Shown piece by piece: positions 1 to 8,437 of a DNA stretch of 64,000 nt. The DNA is from Nocardioides potassii. GTDB taxonomy: Bacteria; Actinomycetota; Actinomycetes; Propionibacteriales; Nocardioidaceae. Location: positions 620,001 through 684,000 of the forward strand of contig NZ_JAKJHZ010000005.1 in assembly GCF_021648885.1 (NCBI RefSeq), read 5' to 3'. Positions within the stretch are counted from its first letter, which is position 1. Each line of letters opens with the position of its first letter. A program made the translations under genes and the position numbers. Under the pieces are notes generated by a model. The model ran no database searches. It was not told the origin of the DNA and saw only the letters and a program-made list of their open reading frames with translations.

Positions 1-1
1 C

Positions 2-166
2 CACCAGCGCTCCGACGTGTGTGCGGTCCCGGCCGCCGGCATCGTCGCCGAGGCGATGGTGGCGCTCGTGCTCGCCGACGCCGTCGTGGAGAAGTTCGGC
101 GGCGACTCGGTGCAGGAGACGCGGCGCAACGCCGAGGCGTACCTCGACACCCTCCGGTTCCGATGA
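2..166 (+). CDS. aroC: Chorismate synthase, C-terminal end (partial)
   Basis: The window opens inside this gene; the last 54 codons are present. The visible peptide starts [20 protein letters not shown], the conserved C-terminal signature of chorismate synthase, which converts 5-enolpyruvylshikimate-3-phosphate to chorismate as the last step of the shikimate pathway. It ends with TGA at 164-166, ten bases before aroK, so the two are probably co-transcribed. The upstream part lies outside the window, so start and length cannot be judged. Confidence 0.9.
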   Translation, partial: HQRSDVCAVPAAGIVAEAMVALVLADAVVEKFGGDSVQETRRNAEAYLDTLRFR

Positions 167-176
167 GGGTCCGCTG

Positions 177-677
177 ATGCCGCCTCGCGTGGTGCTGGTG
201 GGCCCGATGGGCGCCGGCAAGACGACCGTGGCCGGCCTCCTCGGCGACGCGTGGGGCGTCCCGGTGCGTGACACGGACGCCGACATCGAGGCCGGCACGG
301 GCCGGGAGATCTCCGACATCTTCGTGGAGTCCGGCGAGGACCACTTCCGCGACCTCGAGGCTGCAGCGGTGGCCGCCGCGGTCGCCGAGCACGACGGTGT
401 CCTGGCGCTCGGCGGCGGCGCTGTCCTCCGCGAGGAGACGCGCGCGCTGCTCGCCGACCTGCCCGTCGTGTTCCTCCGGGTGGGGCTCACCGACGCCGTG
501 AAGCGCGTCGGGCTCGGCGTCGGCCGCCCCCTGCTGCTCGGCAACGTCCGCTCCCGGATCAAGGCGCTGCTCGACGAGCGCACCCCCGTCTACGAGTCGG
601 TGGCGACCCACGTCGTCGATACCGACGACCGCACCGCGGACGAGGTGGCCGCGGAGATCGAGGGGCTATTCCGATGA
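177..677 (+). CDS. aroK: Shikimate kinase
   Basis: A 166-residue protein, the usual length for AroK. It phosphorylates shikimate at the 3-hydroxyl using ATP, in the cytoplasm. A Walker A loop GPMGAGKTT lies at about residues 9-17, followed by the DTDADIE segment expected to contact shikimate and by the GGGAVL glycine-rich segment. The reading frame is open further upstream, but that part overlaps aroC; the ATG at 177 gives the expected N-terminus directly before the P-loop. The stop overlaps the aroB start (ATGA), suggesting translational coupling. Confidence 0.95.
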   Translation: MPPRVVLVGPMGAGKTTVAGLLGDAWGVPVRDTDADIEAGTGREISDIFVESGEDHFRDLEAAAVAAAVAEHDGVLALGGGAVLREETRALLADLPVVFLRVGLTDAVKRVGLGVGRPLLLGNVRSRIKALLDERTPVYESVATHVVDTDDRTADEVAAEIEGLFR

Positions 678-1771
678 CTGACACCGTGCTGCACGTCGGC
701 GGCGCGTCGCCGTACGACGTCGTGGTCGGCCACGACCTGTCCGGCCGGCTGCCCGGCATCCTCGGAGAGTCGGTGGAGCGCGTCGCGGTGCTCTACGCCG
801 GGTCGCTCGGCGCCCTGGCCGACCCGGTCGTCGACGTCCTCGTCGAGCACTACGACGTGCTGGCGCTAGGCCTGCCCGAGGGCGAGCGAGCCAAGACCGC
901 GCCGGTCGCGTCGGACTGCTGGGAGGCGCTCGGCGAGGCCGGCTTCACGCGCTCCGACGCGGTGGTGACGATCGGCGGGGGAGCGACCACCGATCTCGGC
1001 GGCTTCGTCGCGGCGTCCTGGCTGCGCGGCGTCCGCGTCGTGCACGTGCCGACGACCCTGCTGGCGATGGTCGATGCCGCGGTCGGGGGCAAGACCGGCA
1101 TCAACACCGGTGCCGGCAAGAACCTCGTCGGTGCCTTCCACGAGCCGGCGGGCGTCCTGTGTGACCTGTCGCTGCTGGCCTCGCTGCCGCGTGAGGAGCT
1201 CGTGGCCGGGCTCGGCGAGGTCGTGAAGTGCGGCTTCGTCGCCGACCCCGAGATCCTCGAGATCGTCGAGCGCACCGACCCGGGCGCCCTCACCCACGAC
1301 TCGGCCGAGCTGCGCGAGCTCGTCGAGCGGGCGATCCGGGTGAAGATCGGCGTCGTGGTCGACGACCTGCGCGAGAGGGGCGGCGCCGACGGCCACCCCG
1401 GCCGCGAGGTGCTCAACTACGGCCACACCCTCGCCCACGCCATCGAGCGCACCAGCGACTACTCCGTCCGCCACGGCGAGGCGGTCGCCATCGGCTGCGT
1501 GTACGTCGCCGAGCTGGCCGCGCGTGCCGGATCGCTCGACCGCGTCGTGGTCGAGCGGCACCGCGCCGCGCTGGCGCGCGTCGGGCTGCCGACGTCGTAC
1601 GACGCCGCGTCCTTCGAGGACCTCCACGCGGCGATGAAGGTCGACAAGAAGGCACGCGGCTCGCTGCTGCGGTTCGTCGTGCTCGACGACCTGGCCTCGC
1701 CGCGGATCCTCGCCGGACCGAGCGAGGCGGACCTGCGCGCGGCCTACGCCGCGATAGCCTCCGCCGGGTGA
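674..1771 (+). CDS. aroB: 3-dehydroquinate synthase
   Basis: A 365-residue AroB. It converts DAHP to 3-dehydroquinate using NAD and a divalent metal. The NAD-binding stretch GGGATTDLGG is at residues 101-110, then VDAAVGGKTGIN near 132-143. The metal-ligand segment NYGHTLAHAIE is present in the C-terminal half, and the length fits the family. The ATG overlaps the aroK stop by four bases, and its own stop overlaps the GTG of the next gene, so aroK, aroB and the DUF402 gene read as one coupled unit. Confidence 0.96.
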   Translation: MTDTVLHVGGASPYDVVVGHDLSGRLPGILGESVERVAVLYAGSLGALADPVVDVLVEHYDVLALGLPEGERAKTAPVASDCWEALGEAGFTRSDAVVTIGGGATTDLGGFVAASWLRGVRVVHVPTTLLAMVDAAVGGKTGINTGAGKNLVGAFHEPAGVLCDLSLLASLPREELVAGLGEVVKCGFVADPEILEIVERTDPGALTHDSAELRELVERAIRVKIGVVVDDLRERGGADGHPGREVLNYGHTLAHAIERTSDYSVRHGEAVAIGCVYVAELAARAGSLDRVVVERHRAALARVGLPTSYDAASFEDLHAAMKVDKKARGSLLRFVVLDDLASPRILAGPSEADLRAAYAAIASAG

Positions 1772-2562
1772 GCGACGCCTCGGGGGACGACACCGCCGTC
1801 AGCGAGTCCGGCGGCACCATGCAGCGCCTCTCCGGCGCTGCCGACCCGAGGCCCGTGGACCTCGACGCGCTCGAGGCCGTCCGGCGGGCCGAGGGCGACG
1901 GGCCGTGGGTCCCCGCAGGTGGGGGACCGTTCTTCGCCGAGGGCGACGTGGTGCAGTGGCGCTACGCGACGAGGTGCGACCCGATGCGTGTCGTGCGCGA
2001 CGACGAGCGCGGACTCGTCGCCTGGCTGGCGGCGGACACCGAGCTGCTGTCGACGGCACCCGGGGATGGCCTGAGCCTGCGGGACAAGCCGCTCGCCGAG
2101 CGCTTCCTCGGTGAGCGCGTGCCGACCATCGAGCGCTGGCGGGGCGGGGGCATCCTGCGGATCGCGCCGACCGGCCGCCCGTGGTCGGTGTGGATCTTCT
2201 GGGAGGACGACGGGTCGCTCGCGGGCCACTACGTCAACCTCGAGCTGCCGCACCGCCGGTGCGGCGACGAGACCAACACCCGCGACCTCATCCTGGACCT
2301 GTGGCTCGAGCCCTCCGGCACGCTGTGGCTGAAGGACGCCGACGAGCTCGACGCCGCCGTCGACTCCGGCCACCACACGCGGGCCCACGCCGACGAGATC
2401 CGCGCAGCTGGCGAGTGGGCACGCGCCGAGCTCGTCGAGGGACGCGACTGGCCGCTCGACGACGAGTGGGCCACCTGGCGACCTCCGGCCGAGTGGGCGA
2501 CGCCGGCGCTGCCGGACACTCCACTGGTGCGGGAGGCGCGGCGCCGTACGCTGCCGTCATGA
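1768..2562 (+). CDS. DUF402 family protein inside the aro cluster
   Basis: A 264-residue protein read from the GTG that overlaps the aroB stop. An internal ATG at 1819 is an alternative start. The central and C-terminal parts match the DUF402 (FomD-like) family: a YVNLELP strand, then DETNTRDLILDLW, then LKDADELDAA. In known relatives this fold acts on nucleotide diphosphates, but no substrate can be assigned here. Its stop overlaps the aroQ ATG. Location inside the shikimate cluster suggests co-expression, not necessarily a shikimate role. Confidence 0.85.
   Translation: MSDASGDDTAVSESGGTMQRLSGAADPRPVDLDALEAVRRAEGDGPWVPAGGGPFFAEGDVVQWRYATRCDPMRVVRDDERGLVAWLAADTELLSTAPGDGLSLRDKPLAERFLGERVPTIERWRGGGILRIAPTGRPWSVWIFWEDDGSLAGHYVNLELPHRRCGDETNTRDLILDLWLEPSGTLWLKDADELDAAVDSGHHTRAHADEIRAAGEWARAELVEGRDWPLDDEWATWRPPAEWATPALPDTPLVREARRRTLPS
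2547..2558 (+). promoter_or_regulatory. Candidate internal leaderless promoter for aroQ
   Basis: TACGCT at 2547-2552 lies six bases before the aroQ ATG, the same spacing seen before many other starts in this window. It would allow aroQ to be transcribed without an untranslated leader from inside the DUF402 gene. No convincing -35 was assigned. Confidence 0.35.
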
Positions 2563-2990
2563 CGCGCGTGCTCGTCCTCAACGGCCCCAACCTCGGGCGG
2601 CTCGGCCGGCGCCAGCCGGAGATCTACGGCTCGACCACCCACGCGGAGCTCGCCCACCAGTGCGTCGAGTGGGGGAGCGACCTGGGCCTGGACGTCGAGG
2701 TGCGCCAGACCAACCACGAGGGCGAGCTGCTCGACTGGCTCAATGCGGCCGCCGACGACGGTGACCGCGTCGTGCTTAACGCAGGAGCCTGGACCCACTA
2801 CTCGCTGGCCCTCTGGGACGCCTGCGCCCAGCTCACGGCCCCGCTGGTCGAGGTCCACATCTCCGACCCCAAGCAGCGCGCCGAGGAGTTCCGCCACACC
2901 TCCGTCGTCGAGCCCCACGCCGTCGCGACGATCGCCGGGCAGGGGATCGACGGGTACCGCCAGGCACTGGAGCTCCTCGCCTCGTCGTGA
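2559..2990 (+). CDS. aroQ: Type II 3-dehydroquinate dehydratase
   Basis: A 143-residue type II dehydroquinase, which dehydrates 3-dehydroquinate to 3-dehydroshikimate. The N-terminus carries the family signature NGPNLGRLGRRQPEIYG, including the arginine and tyrosine of the flexible active-site loop. NAGAWTHYSLALWDA and EVHISD follow, as expected. The ATG overlaps the DUF402 stop by four bases. In many actinobacteria aroQ is followed closely by pepQ, efp and nusB; here 4.9 kb of other genes intervene. Confidence 0.95.
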   Translation: MTRVLVLNGPNLGRLGRRQPEIYGSTTHAELAHQCVEWGSDLGLDVEVRQTNHEGELLDWLNAAADDGDRVVLNAGAWTHYSLALWDACAQLTAPLVEVHISDPKQRAEEFRHTSVVEPHAVATIAGQGIDGYRQALELLASS

Positions 2991-3014
2991 CTCGACGTCG
3001 GCCGTGGACCGGGC

Positions 3015-3076
3015 ACACGTGTCCGTGACGTGGCCCCCTGATCCGCGGTGGCGAGGGCCACGTCCCGGACACGTGT
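3015..3076. repeat. Long inverted repeat between aroQ and the PhzF gene
   Basis: Two 22-base arms (3015-3036 and 3055-3076) are reverse complements with one mismatch, separated by an 18-base loop. Each arm contains the palindromic core ACACGTGT. The transcript could fold into a strong hairpin and may end aroQ transcription, but there is no T-run after it. It could equally be a REP-like repeat or a protein-binding site. Confidence 0.75.
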
Positions 3077-3137
3077 CCGTCCCGGCGTCGACGAGGCGTC
3101 GAGACGGTGGGCCGCCCACGTCTGATCTGATGGGTGC

Positions 3138-3980
3138 GTGCTGCCCTTCCGCCAGGTCGATGTCTTCAGCGCCGAGCCCTGGCTCGGCAACCCGCTCGCG
3201 GTCGTCCACGACGCCGACGGCCTGAGCGAGGAGCAGATGCGGCGCTTCGCGCGCTGGACCAACCTGTCCGAGACCACCTTCCTCTGCGCGCCCACCGATC
3301 CGGCCGCGGACTACCGCGTCCGGATCTGGACGACGGCGGGCGAGCTGCCGTTCGCCGGCCACCCGACGATCGGCAGCGCGCACGCCTGGCTCGAGGCGGG
3401 CGGGGTGCCTCGTGGCGAGGCGATCGTGCAGGAGTGCGGCGCCGGCCTGGTCGACGTACGACGGTCACCGCGGCTCGGGTTCGCCGCACCGCCGCTGGTG
3501 CGGAGCGGCCCCGTCGAGGACGACCTGCGGGCCAGGGTCGTTAACGGGCTCGACATCGACGACGCCGCCGTCCTCGACATGGCGTGGATCGACAACGGTC
3601 CCGGCTGGGTCGGCGTGGACCTGGGCTCCGCCGAGTCGGTGCTGGCGGTCGTCCCGGACGTCGCCGCCTTCACCGACCTCAAGGTCACCGTGCTCGGCCG
3701 GTGGGGCGAGGTCCACGCGGCCGAGCTGGGCGCCGACGTCGAGGTGCGCGCCTTCTTCGCCGACGGTCGCGACTTCGCCGAGGACCCGGTGACCGGCTCG
3801 GCCAACGCCGGTCTGGCGCAGTGGCTGACCGGGTCCGGCGCGCTGCCGGCGTCGTACACCTCGCGGCAGGGGAGCGTCATCGGCCGGGAGGGCCGGGTGC
3901 GGATCGAGGCGGACGGCGACCGCGTGTGGGTCTCGGGCGACGCGGTCACCCGCATCGCCGGCGAGGTCGACCTGCCGTGA
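3138..3980 (+). CDS. PhzF family isomerase/epimerase-like protein
   Basis: A 280-residue PhzF-family protein starting at GTG. The N-terminal DVF..EPWLGNPLAVV segment, the catalytic glutamate in NLSETTF (residue 45, as in PhzF), the FAGHPTIGSA motif and the second-half EDPVTGSANAG motif are all visible. The fold is a two-lobed diaminopimelate-epimerase-like barrel. No phenazine genes are nearby, so this is probably one of the many housekeeping PhzF-like proteins of unknown substrate. It is separated from aroQ by the inverted repeat at 3015-3076 and converges with the anti-sigma-like gene. Confidence 0.88.
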   Translation: MLPFRQVDVFSAEPWLGNPLAVVHDADGLSEEQMRRFARWTNLSETTFLCAPTDPAADYRVRIWTTAGELPFAGHPTIGSAHAWLEAGGVPRGEAIVQECGAGLVDVRRSPRLGFAAPPLVRSGPVEDDLRARVVNGLDIDDAAVLDMAWIDNGPGWVGVDLGSAESVLAVVPDVAAFTDLKVTVLGRWGEVHAAELGADVEVRAFFADGRDFAEDPVTGSANAGLAQWLTGSGALPASYTSRQGSVIGREGRVRIEADGDRVWVSGDAVTRIAGEVDLP

Positions 3981-3983
3981 GCC

Positions 3984-5069
3984 TCACATGTCGGCCCCGA
4001 TGAAGGCCGGGTCACCGCCCTTCGGCTTGAAGGGTCCGAGCGGTGTACACGTGCCGGACGGGACCTCGCAGTCGTGGACGGTGTAGCGCGGGTACGTCCC
4101 ATCGGGCGCGATCACGAGCACCGAGCCGTCGGTGTCGACTGACCAGAAGCCGAGGCTCCCGTCCGTCGGTCCCACGTCGAGCCGCACCGGGTCCGCCCTG
4201 GGATCGATGGGCGCGAGGAGGCTCGACCACCCGACGACGTACGCCCCGTCGAAGGTCAGCTCGCTGTCGATGGCCCCCTCCACGAACGTCCAGTCGCGGG
4301 TGCCGGAGGGCGCCGGCGTGGGTTCCACCCCCGAGTAGAGGACCGTCCCGTTGCGGACGTCCGCCACGCGCACCCCAGCGCCGAGGTCGACCACCTCCTC
4401 CGAGAGCATGTCGACCGCGAGGGTCGTGCCGGACGTCCGCACGAAGAGCACGCCGTCGTCGTAGGCATCGATCACCAGGTCCGTGCACCGGCCGCAGGAG
4501 GTAGACCAGGAGTGCACGTCTTCGTCGGTGTCGAGGTCACGGACAGTCACGACGGCCTCTCCGTCGTCGAGCACGGCGAACGCGACCTCGTCCGAGACGG
4601 AGTCCGCCTTGGCCGTCGGGTGGAAGCCCGCGTCGCGGTCGACGGAACCGTCCACCAAGGCCTCGACCACGCCGTCGTCGCGCAGCAGCATCGGGCGGTT
4701 GTCGTCGTAGAAGACGATCCCGTGGGGCGTGGCGATGGCATCGGTGTCGAGGGATCCGAGGTCCGTCGCGTCGTACGTCGACCCGCCGAGGTGGACCGCG
4801 ACGTCCGGGTCGGCGTAGGCCCGCAGACCGCCCGAGGCGTCCATCGGGGCGAAGCGTGCGTAGTGGTCGGCGGCTCGCTCACCAGCAGTCGGGATGGCGG
4901 CTGTCGCCCCCACCCAGATCGCGGCGAGCACGGCCACCACGGTGACGGTGGCCATCGCCCGACGGCGTCGTCGCACGCCGCGGCCACGGCGGACGACGGC
5001 GGCGAGGTCGCCCGGTGGCGGCTCGACGTCGAGGTGCGACCGCAGCACGGCGGCCAGCTGGTCGGTCAT
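3984..5069 (-). CDS. Membrane-anchored putative anti-sigma / sensor protein
   Basis: A 361-residue protein with a basic cytoplasmic N-terminus (RRRRRAMA, residues 34-40), one membrane segment at about 39-60 and a roughly 300-residue extracytoplasmic part rich in short beta segments. Two cysteine pairs are visible outside the membrane (SCGRC and CEVPSGTC). The gene overlaps the stop of the sigma factor gene by four bases, which is the basis for calling it a regulatory partner. No zinc-binding anti-sigma motif (HxxxCxxC) is seen. The outer part may be propeller-like, but this is not certain. Confidence 0.7.
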   Translation of the reverse strand: MTDQLAAVLRSHLDVEPPPGDLAAVVRRGRGVRRRRRAMATVTVVAVLAAIWVGATAAIPTAGERAADHYARFAPMDASGGLRAYADPDVAVHLGGSTYDATDLGSLDTDAIATPHGIVFYDDNRPMLLRDDGVVEALVDGSVDRDAGFHPTAKADSVSDEVAFAVLDDGEAVVTVRDLDTDEDVHSWSTSCGRCTDLVIDAYDDGVLFVRTSGTTLAVDMLSEEVVDLGAGVRVADVRNGTVLYSGVEPTPAPSGTRDWTFVEGAIDSELTFDGAYVVGWSSLLAPIDPRADPVRLDVGPTDGSLGFWSVDTDGSVLVIAPDGTYPRYTVHDCEVPSGTCTPLGPFKPKGGDPAFIGADM

Positions 5070-5638
5070 CGGGGCGCTCCTTCCCCGGTCAGCGCGGAGA
5101 AGGAGTCGGTGCGCAGGTTCCTCAGCGCTGCCGACGCCTGCGACTTGACCGTGCCGCGCGAGCAGCCCAGCACGTCGGCGATCTCCGCCTCGGAGAGGTC
5201 CTCGTAGTAGCGGAGCACGATCACGGCCCGCTGTCGCACGGGCAGGCCCTGGACCGCCGCCCAGACCGCGTCGCGGTCGACCACAGCGCCCTCGGGAGAG
5301 GCGCTCGCCGCTCCGGCGTCGGGCTCGGCGGTCGACCGCTCGCGCCGGAACCAGGCCGAACGACGGCTGCTGATGATCTCGTTGACGACCATCCGTCGCA
5401 CGTAGGCCTCGGGGTGGTGGGCTGCCGACACGCGGGACCAGGAGGCGTACGCCTTCGCGAAGGCCGTCTGCAGCGCGTCCTCGGCCGATGCCCGGTCACC
5501 AGCGATTCCGACAGCCATCGGGTAGAGCCGACGCCAGGACGTGTGGAAGAAGTCGTCGAAGTCGAGGTGGTCGGCCACGCGCAGCAGGCTGTCGAGGCCC
5601 GCGCCCTCGGCCTCGTCCGCACGCCACGCCTCCGTCAT
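5066..5638 (-). CDS. SigE-family ECF RNA polymerase sigma factor
   Basis: A 190-residue ECF sigma factor. Region 2 begins at FDDFFHTSWRRLYPMAVGI and continues through RASAEDALQTAFAKAY. Region 4 carries SEAEIADVLGCSRGTVKSQ, a clear helix-turn-helix. The chosen ATG at 5638 places region 2 about 25 residues in; the frame is open upstream, but that part lacks homology-like sequence. The downstream partner overlaps by four bases, so co-expression is expected. Confidence 0.88.
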   Translation of the reverse strand: MTEAWRADEAEGAGLDSLLRVADHLDFDDFFHTSWRRLYPMAVGIAGDRASAEDALQTAFAKAYASWSRVSAAHHPEAYVRRMVVNEIISSRRSAWFRRERSTAEPDAGAASASPEGAVVDRDAVWAAVQGLPVRQRAVIVLRYYEDLSEAEIADVLGCSRGTVKSQASAALRNLRTDSFSALTGEGAPR

Positions 5639-5777
5639 GCCCTCTAGACGACGCGGGCGGCGCGCAGGTTGTGCGACGAAGGTCGGATATCCGTAGGACT
5701 GCCGATGCGGCGCGTCCTCGCGCGGCTGCAGACTCCTCAGCAGGCACCGCATCCTGAGCGGGGCCGGGGAGGGAACC

Positions 5778-5966
5778 ATGCGTACGGTGCTGAGCAGGAG
5801 CGCCCACGCGGACCAGCTGGAGGCGGAGGTCCGCGACGCGACGTGCTGCGTCGCGACCGACCGCTGCTGGTCGTGCGAGGTGAAGCTGGGGGAGGTCCGC
5901 GCCATCCGGCGCGACGCGCTCCTGCACTCGATCAGCACCATCCGCCCGCGGAGGGCCGTCCGATGA
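5778..5966 (+). CDS. Small cysteine-containing orphan protein (62 aa)
   Basis: No family recognised. A good ribosome binding site (GGAGGGA) sits just before the ATG, and the third codon positions are almost all G or C, as in real genes here. The 62 residues include TCC and RCWSCE, a CxxC pair that might bind metal or form a disulfide, followed by a basic tail RPRRAVR. The stop overlaps the ATG of the next small gene, so both are made from one message. It is divergent from the sigma factor gene. Confidence 0.6.
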   Translation: MRTVLSRSAHADQLEAEVRDATCCVATDRCWSCEVKLGEVRAIRRDALLHSISTIRPRRAVR

Positions 5967-6310
5967 TGGTCCGCGACGGAGCAGCGGGAGCCGGCAGTGG
6001 GGGCCGGGTCCCGTCGGTGATCGGCATCAGCCGGCGGGAGCGTCGTGACGCCGACCGCGGACGGGCGTCGCTCGAGTTCGGGCAGGACGCCGCTGCGGCG
6101 CTGGACCTGCTCGACCTGCTCGAGCTCGCCTGGCACGACACCCACGGCGACGCGACGCCTCCGCCCGACGTCGTCGAGGACGTGTGGACCGCCGCCGAGG
6201 GCGACCTCGCGCAGTTGGCCTCGGCCTCCCGGCTCGCCGTCATCGACTGGCGCGACCTCCGGGTCGCTGCCGACGAGATCCGGTCCCGCCGGCGCGAGGA
6301 GCGCGCCTGA
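5963..6310 (+). CDS. Hypothetical protein (115 aa) coupled to the 62-aa protein
   Basis: No family recognised. Two ATG codons in a row (5963 and 5966) overlap the stop of the upstream small gene. The protein is hydrophilic and mostly helical in appearance: an acidic, leucine-rich middle (ALDLLDLLELAW) and a basic end (RSRRREERA). No membrane segment, signal peptide or metal motif is visible. GC-rich third positions support real coding. It may act together with the preceding 62-residue protein. Confidence 0.6.
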   Translation: MMVRDGAAGAGSGGRVPSVIGISRRERRDADRGRASLEFGQDAAAALDLLDLLELAWHDTHGDATPPPDVVEDVWTAAEGDLAQLASASRLAVIDWRDLRVAADEIRSRRREERA

Positions 6311-6319
6311 CGGCTCCCG

Positions 6320-6970
6320 TCAGAGCGACGAGAGCCACTCGTCGATGGGGACGTCCCCGTCACCGAAGACCAGGGTGCGGCGCGTCGCCCGGTCGTCGGC
6401 GAGCGCGGCGACGACCACGTCGGCCACGAGCTCGCGGGAGGTGGTGTCGCCGTCGCCCGAGGTCGCCGCGGGGTTGACGCGGCCGGTCGACGGCTCGGTC
6501 GTCAGTGAGCCCGGACCGAGGACCGTCCACGAGAGGTTCGTACCCCTCAGGTGCTCGTCGGCGGCGATCTTCGCCTCCTGGTAGTGCCGGAAGGGGTTGT
6601 CCTCGAGCACGAGCATCTCTCGCGTGGACCCGCTGAACGACACCATCACGTAGCGATCGACACCCGCGGCGACCGCGGCGTCCATCGAGCGGATCGCCGC
6701 GTCGCGGTCGACGGCGTACGTCCGCTCCGGGTCGCCCCCGCCGGCGCCGGCCGACCACACGACGGCTTCGAATCCCTCGAGCTGCGAGGTGAGTGCCTCG
6801 ACGTCGGCGTCCTCGACGGACGAGACGAGCGCGGTGGCGCCGGTGGCCTCCACGTCGTCGACGTGGTCGGGGTTGCGGACGACCGACGTGACCTGGTGGC
6901 CGGCCTCGACCAGCTTGGGTGCGAGCAAGAGTGCGATCTTGCCGTGACCGCCGAAGATGGTGATGCGCAT
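6320..6970 (-). CDS. NAD(P)H-binding (atypical SDR) protein
   Basis: A 216-residue Rossmann-fold protein. The N-terminus MRITIFGGHGKIALLLAP carries the GGxGxI dinucleotide-binding motif. VSSVEDADVEAL and VVWSAGAGG follow, as in NmrA-like or YwnB-like short proteins that bind NAD(P)H. The usual YxxxK is not obvious, though HYQEAK may be its equivalent. The substrate is unknown. A -10-like TACGGT lies seven bases before the ATG on the minus strand, and the gene shares an 18-base divergent promoter region with the phosphotransferase gene. Confidence 0.82.
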   Translation of the reverse strand: MRITIFGGHGKIALLLAPKLVEAGHQVTSVVRNPDHVDDVEATGATALVSSVEDADVEALTSQLEGFEAVVWSAGAGGGDPERTYAVDRDAAIRSMDAAVAAGVDRYVMVSFSGSTREMLVLEDNPFRHYQEAKIAADEHLRGTNLSWTVLGPGSLTTEPSTGRVNPAATSGDGDTTSRELVADVVVAALADDRATRRTLVFGDGDVPIDEWLSSL

Positions 6971-6988
6971 GTGTGCCACCGTAGCCGG

Positions 6989-7804
6989 GTGCAGACCTCC
7001 ACCCACGCGCTGACCATCGGCGCTGGTGAGGTGCGCAAGGAGTTCCGGGACGACCACGACGCCGAGGCGGAGCGCGAGTGGGCCATCCTCGGGCTGCTCG
7101 CCGAGCACGCACCGGGACTCGCCCCTCGACCACTGCGTCGGGAGGACGCGGAGACCCCGGTCATCGTGATGGAGCGGCTCCGTGGCGAGCCGCTCGCCCC
7201 GCGACCGTTGGACGCGACGCAGACGCAGGCCCTCGGTGCGTCGCTGCGCCGGCTGTACGACGTACCGTTCGAGGCGGTGTCCGCCTCCGGGGTCGGCGCG
7301 CGGCGCCACGGCGCCCGTGAGCACGTGGCGATCCTGGTGGAGTGGCTCGGGAGGGCGCACGACCTGTCGGACTGCGCGGACCCGGCGCTGGTCGCGGAGG
7401 CGCTCGCGGCCGCCCGCGCCTTCGTCGCCGCGCCCGCCCTGCCGGAGCCGCGGCTGACCGCCCTCGGCATCGCCGACCTGAACCCGGCCAACGTGGTGTG
7501 GGACGGTCGCGTCGCCCGGCTGGTCGACTTCGAGGACGGTGGCCTGAGCGACCCGGCGTACGAGCTCGCCGACCACGTCGAGCACCTCGGCAGCCGCCTC
7601 CCGGGGGTGTACGACGTCCACGCGCTGCCGGTCGCCGCGGGCCTCGATGGAGAGGATCGCGAGCGGATGGAGGCCTACCGTCCGTTGTTCGCCGCCTTCT
7701 GGCTGGCGATGCTGCTGCCCGGCAACGGCGCATGGCGGCGCAACCCGCCCGGGACCACCGAGGCGCACGCCGCGCATTTCATGGCTCTGCTCGGTCGCCA
7801 CTAG
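6989..7804 (+). CDS. Phosphotransferase / choline-kinase-like protein
   Basis: A 271-residue protein kinase-like phosphotransferase starting at GTG. It shows a KEF ATP-site lysine near the N-terminus, the catalytic loop GIADLNPANVVWD (the DxNxxN pattern) and the metal-binding LVDFEDGG at about residues 173-190. These fit the APH/choline kinase group. The phosphorylated substrate cannot be deduced, and sequence alone does not show antibiotic resistance. It is divergent from the NAD(P)H-binding protein. Confidence 0.8.
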   Translation: MQTSTHALTIGAGEVRKEFRDDHDAEAEREWAILGLLAEHAPGLAPRPLRREDAETPVIVMERLRGEPLAPRPLDATQTQALGASLRRLYDVPFEAVSASGVGARRHGAREHVAILVEWLGRAHDLSDCADPALVAEALAAARAFVAAPALPEPRLTALGIADLNPANVVWDGRVARLVDFEDGGLSDPAYELADHVEHLGSRLPGVYDVHALPVAAGLDGEDRERMEAYRPLFAAFWLAMLLPGNGAWRRNPPGTTEAHAAHFMALLGRH

Positions 7805-7864
7805 ACTCATCGGTCGGCGCTCGCGCCGTGATCTTGAAAACTCGACGAAGGCGGACAGACTCAC

Positions 7865-8428
7865 ATGGCAACCACCAACGACCTCAAGAACGGCATGGTC
7901 CTGCGGATCGAGGGACAGCTCTGGGCCGTCGTCGAGTTCCAGCACGTCAAGCCCGGCAAGGGCCCGGCGTTCGTGCGCACCAAGCTCCGCAACGTCGAGT
8001 CGGGCAAGAACGTCGACAAGACCTTCAACGCCGGCACCAAGGTCGAGACGGCCAACGTCGACAAGCGCACGATGCAGTACCTCTACAACGACGGCTCGTC
8101 CTACGTCTTCATGGACACCAGCACCTACGAGCAGCTCGAGGTCGCTCCCGAGATCGTCGGTGACGCCAAGAACTTCATGCTGGAGAACCAGGAGGCGATC
8201 GTCGCCACCAACGACGGCCGCGTGCTCTTCATCGAGCTCCCCGCCTCCGTCGAGCTGCTGATCGCTGAGACCGAGCCGGGCCTCCAGGGCGACCGCTCCA
8301 CCGGCGGCACCAAGCCCGCCACCCTCGAGACCGGCCACCAGATCCAGGTCCCGCTGTTCCTCACGACCGGCGAGAAGATCAAGGTCGACACGCGCGACTC
8401 GTCCTACCTCGGCCGCGTCAAGGCCTGA
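7865..8428 (+). CDS. efp: Elongation factor P
   Basis: A 187-residue EF-P, full length for the family. It binds ribosomes stalled on proline-rich stretches and promotes peptide bond formation. The N-terminal KOW-like domain includes [15 protein letters not shown], whose loop holds the residue that inserts into the peptidyl transferase centre. Two OB domains follow, ending in the conserved [16 protein letters not shown]. The stop is nine bases before nusB, and the pair is a conserved neighbourhood. Confidence 0.97.
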   Translation: MATTNDLKNGMVLRIEGQLWAVVEFQHVKPGKGPAFVRTKLRNVESGKNVDKTFNAGTKVETANVDKRTMQYLYNDGSSYVFMDTSTYEQLEVAPEIVGDAKNFMLENQEAIVATNDGRVLFIELPASVELLIAETEPGLQGDRSTGGTKPATLETGHQIQVPLFLTTGEKIKVDTRDSSYLGRVKA

Positions 8429-8437
8429 GCGCGCCAC

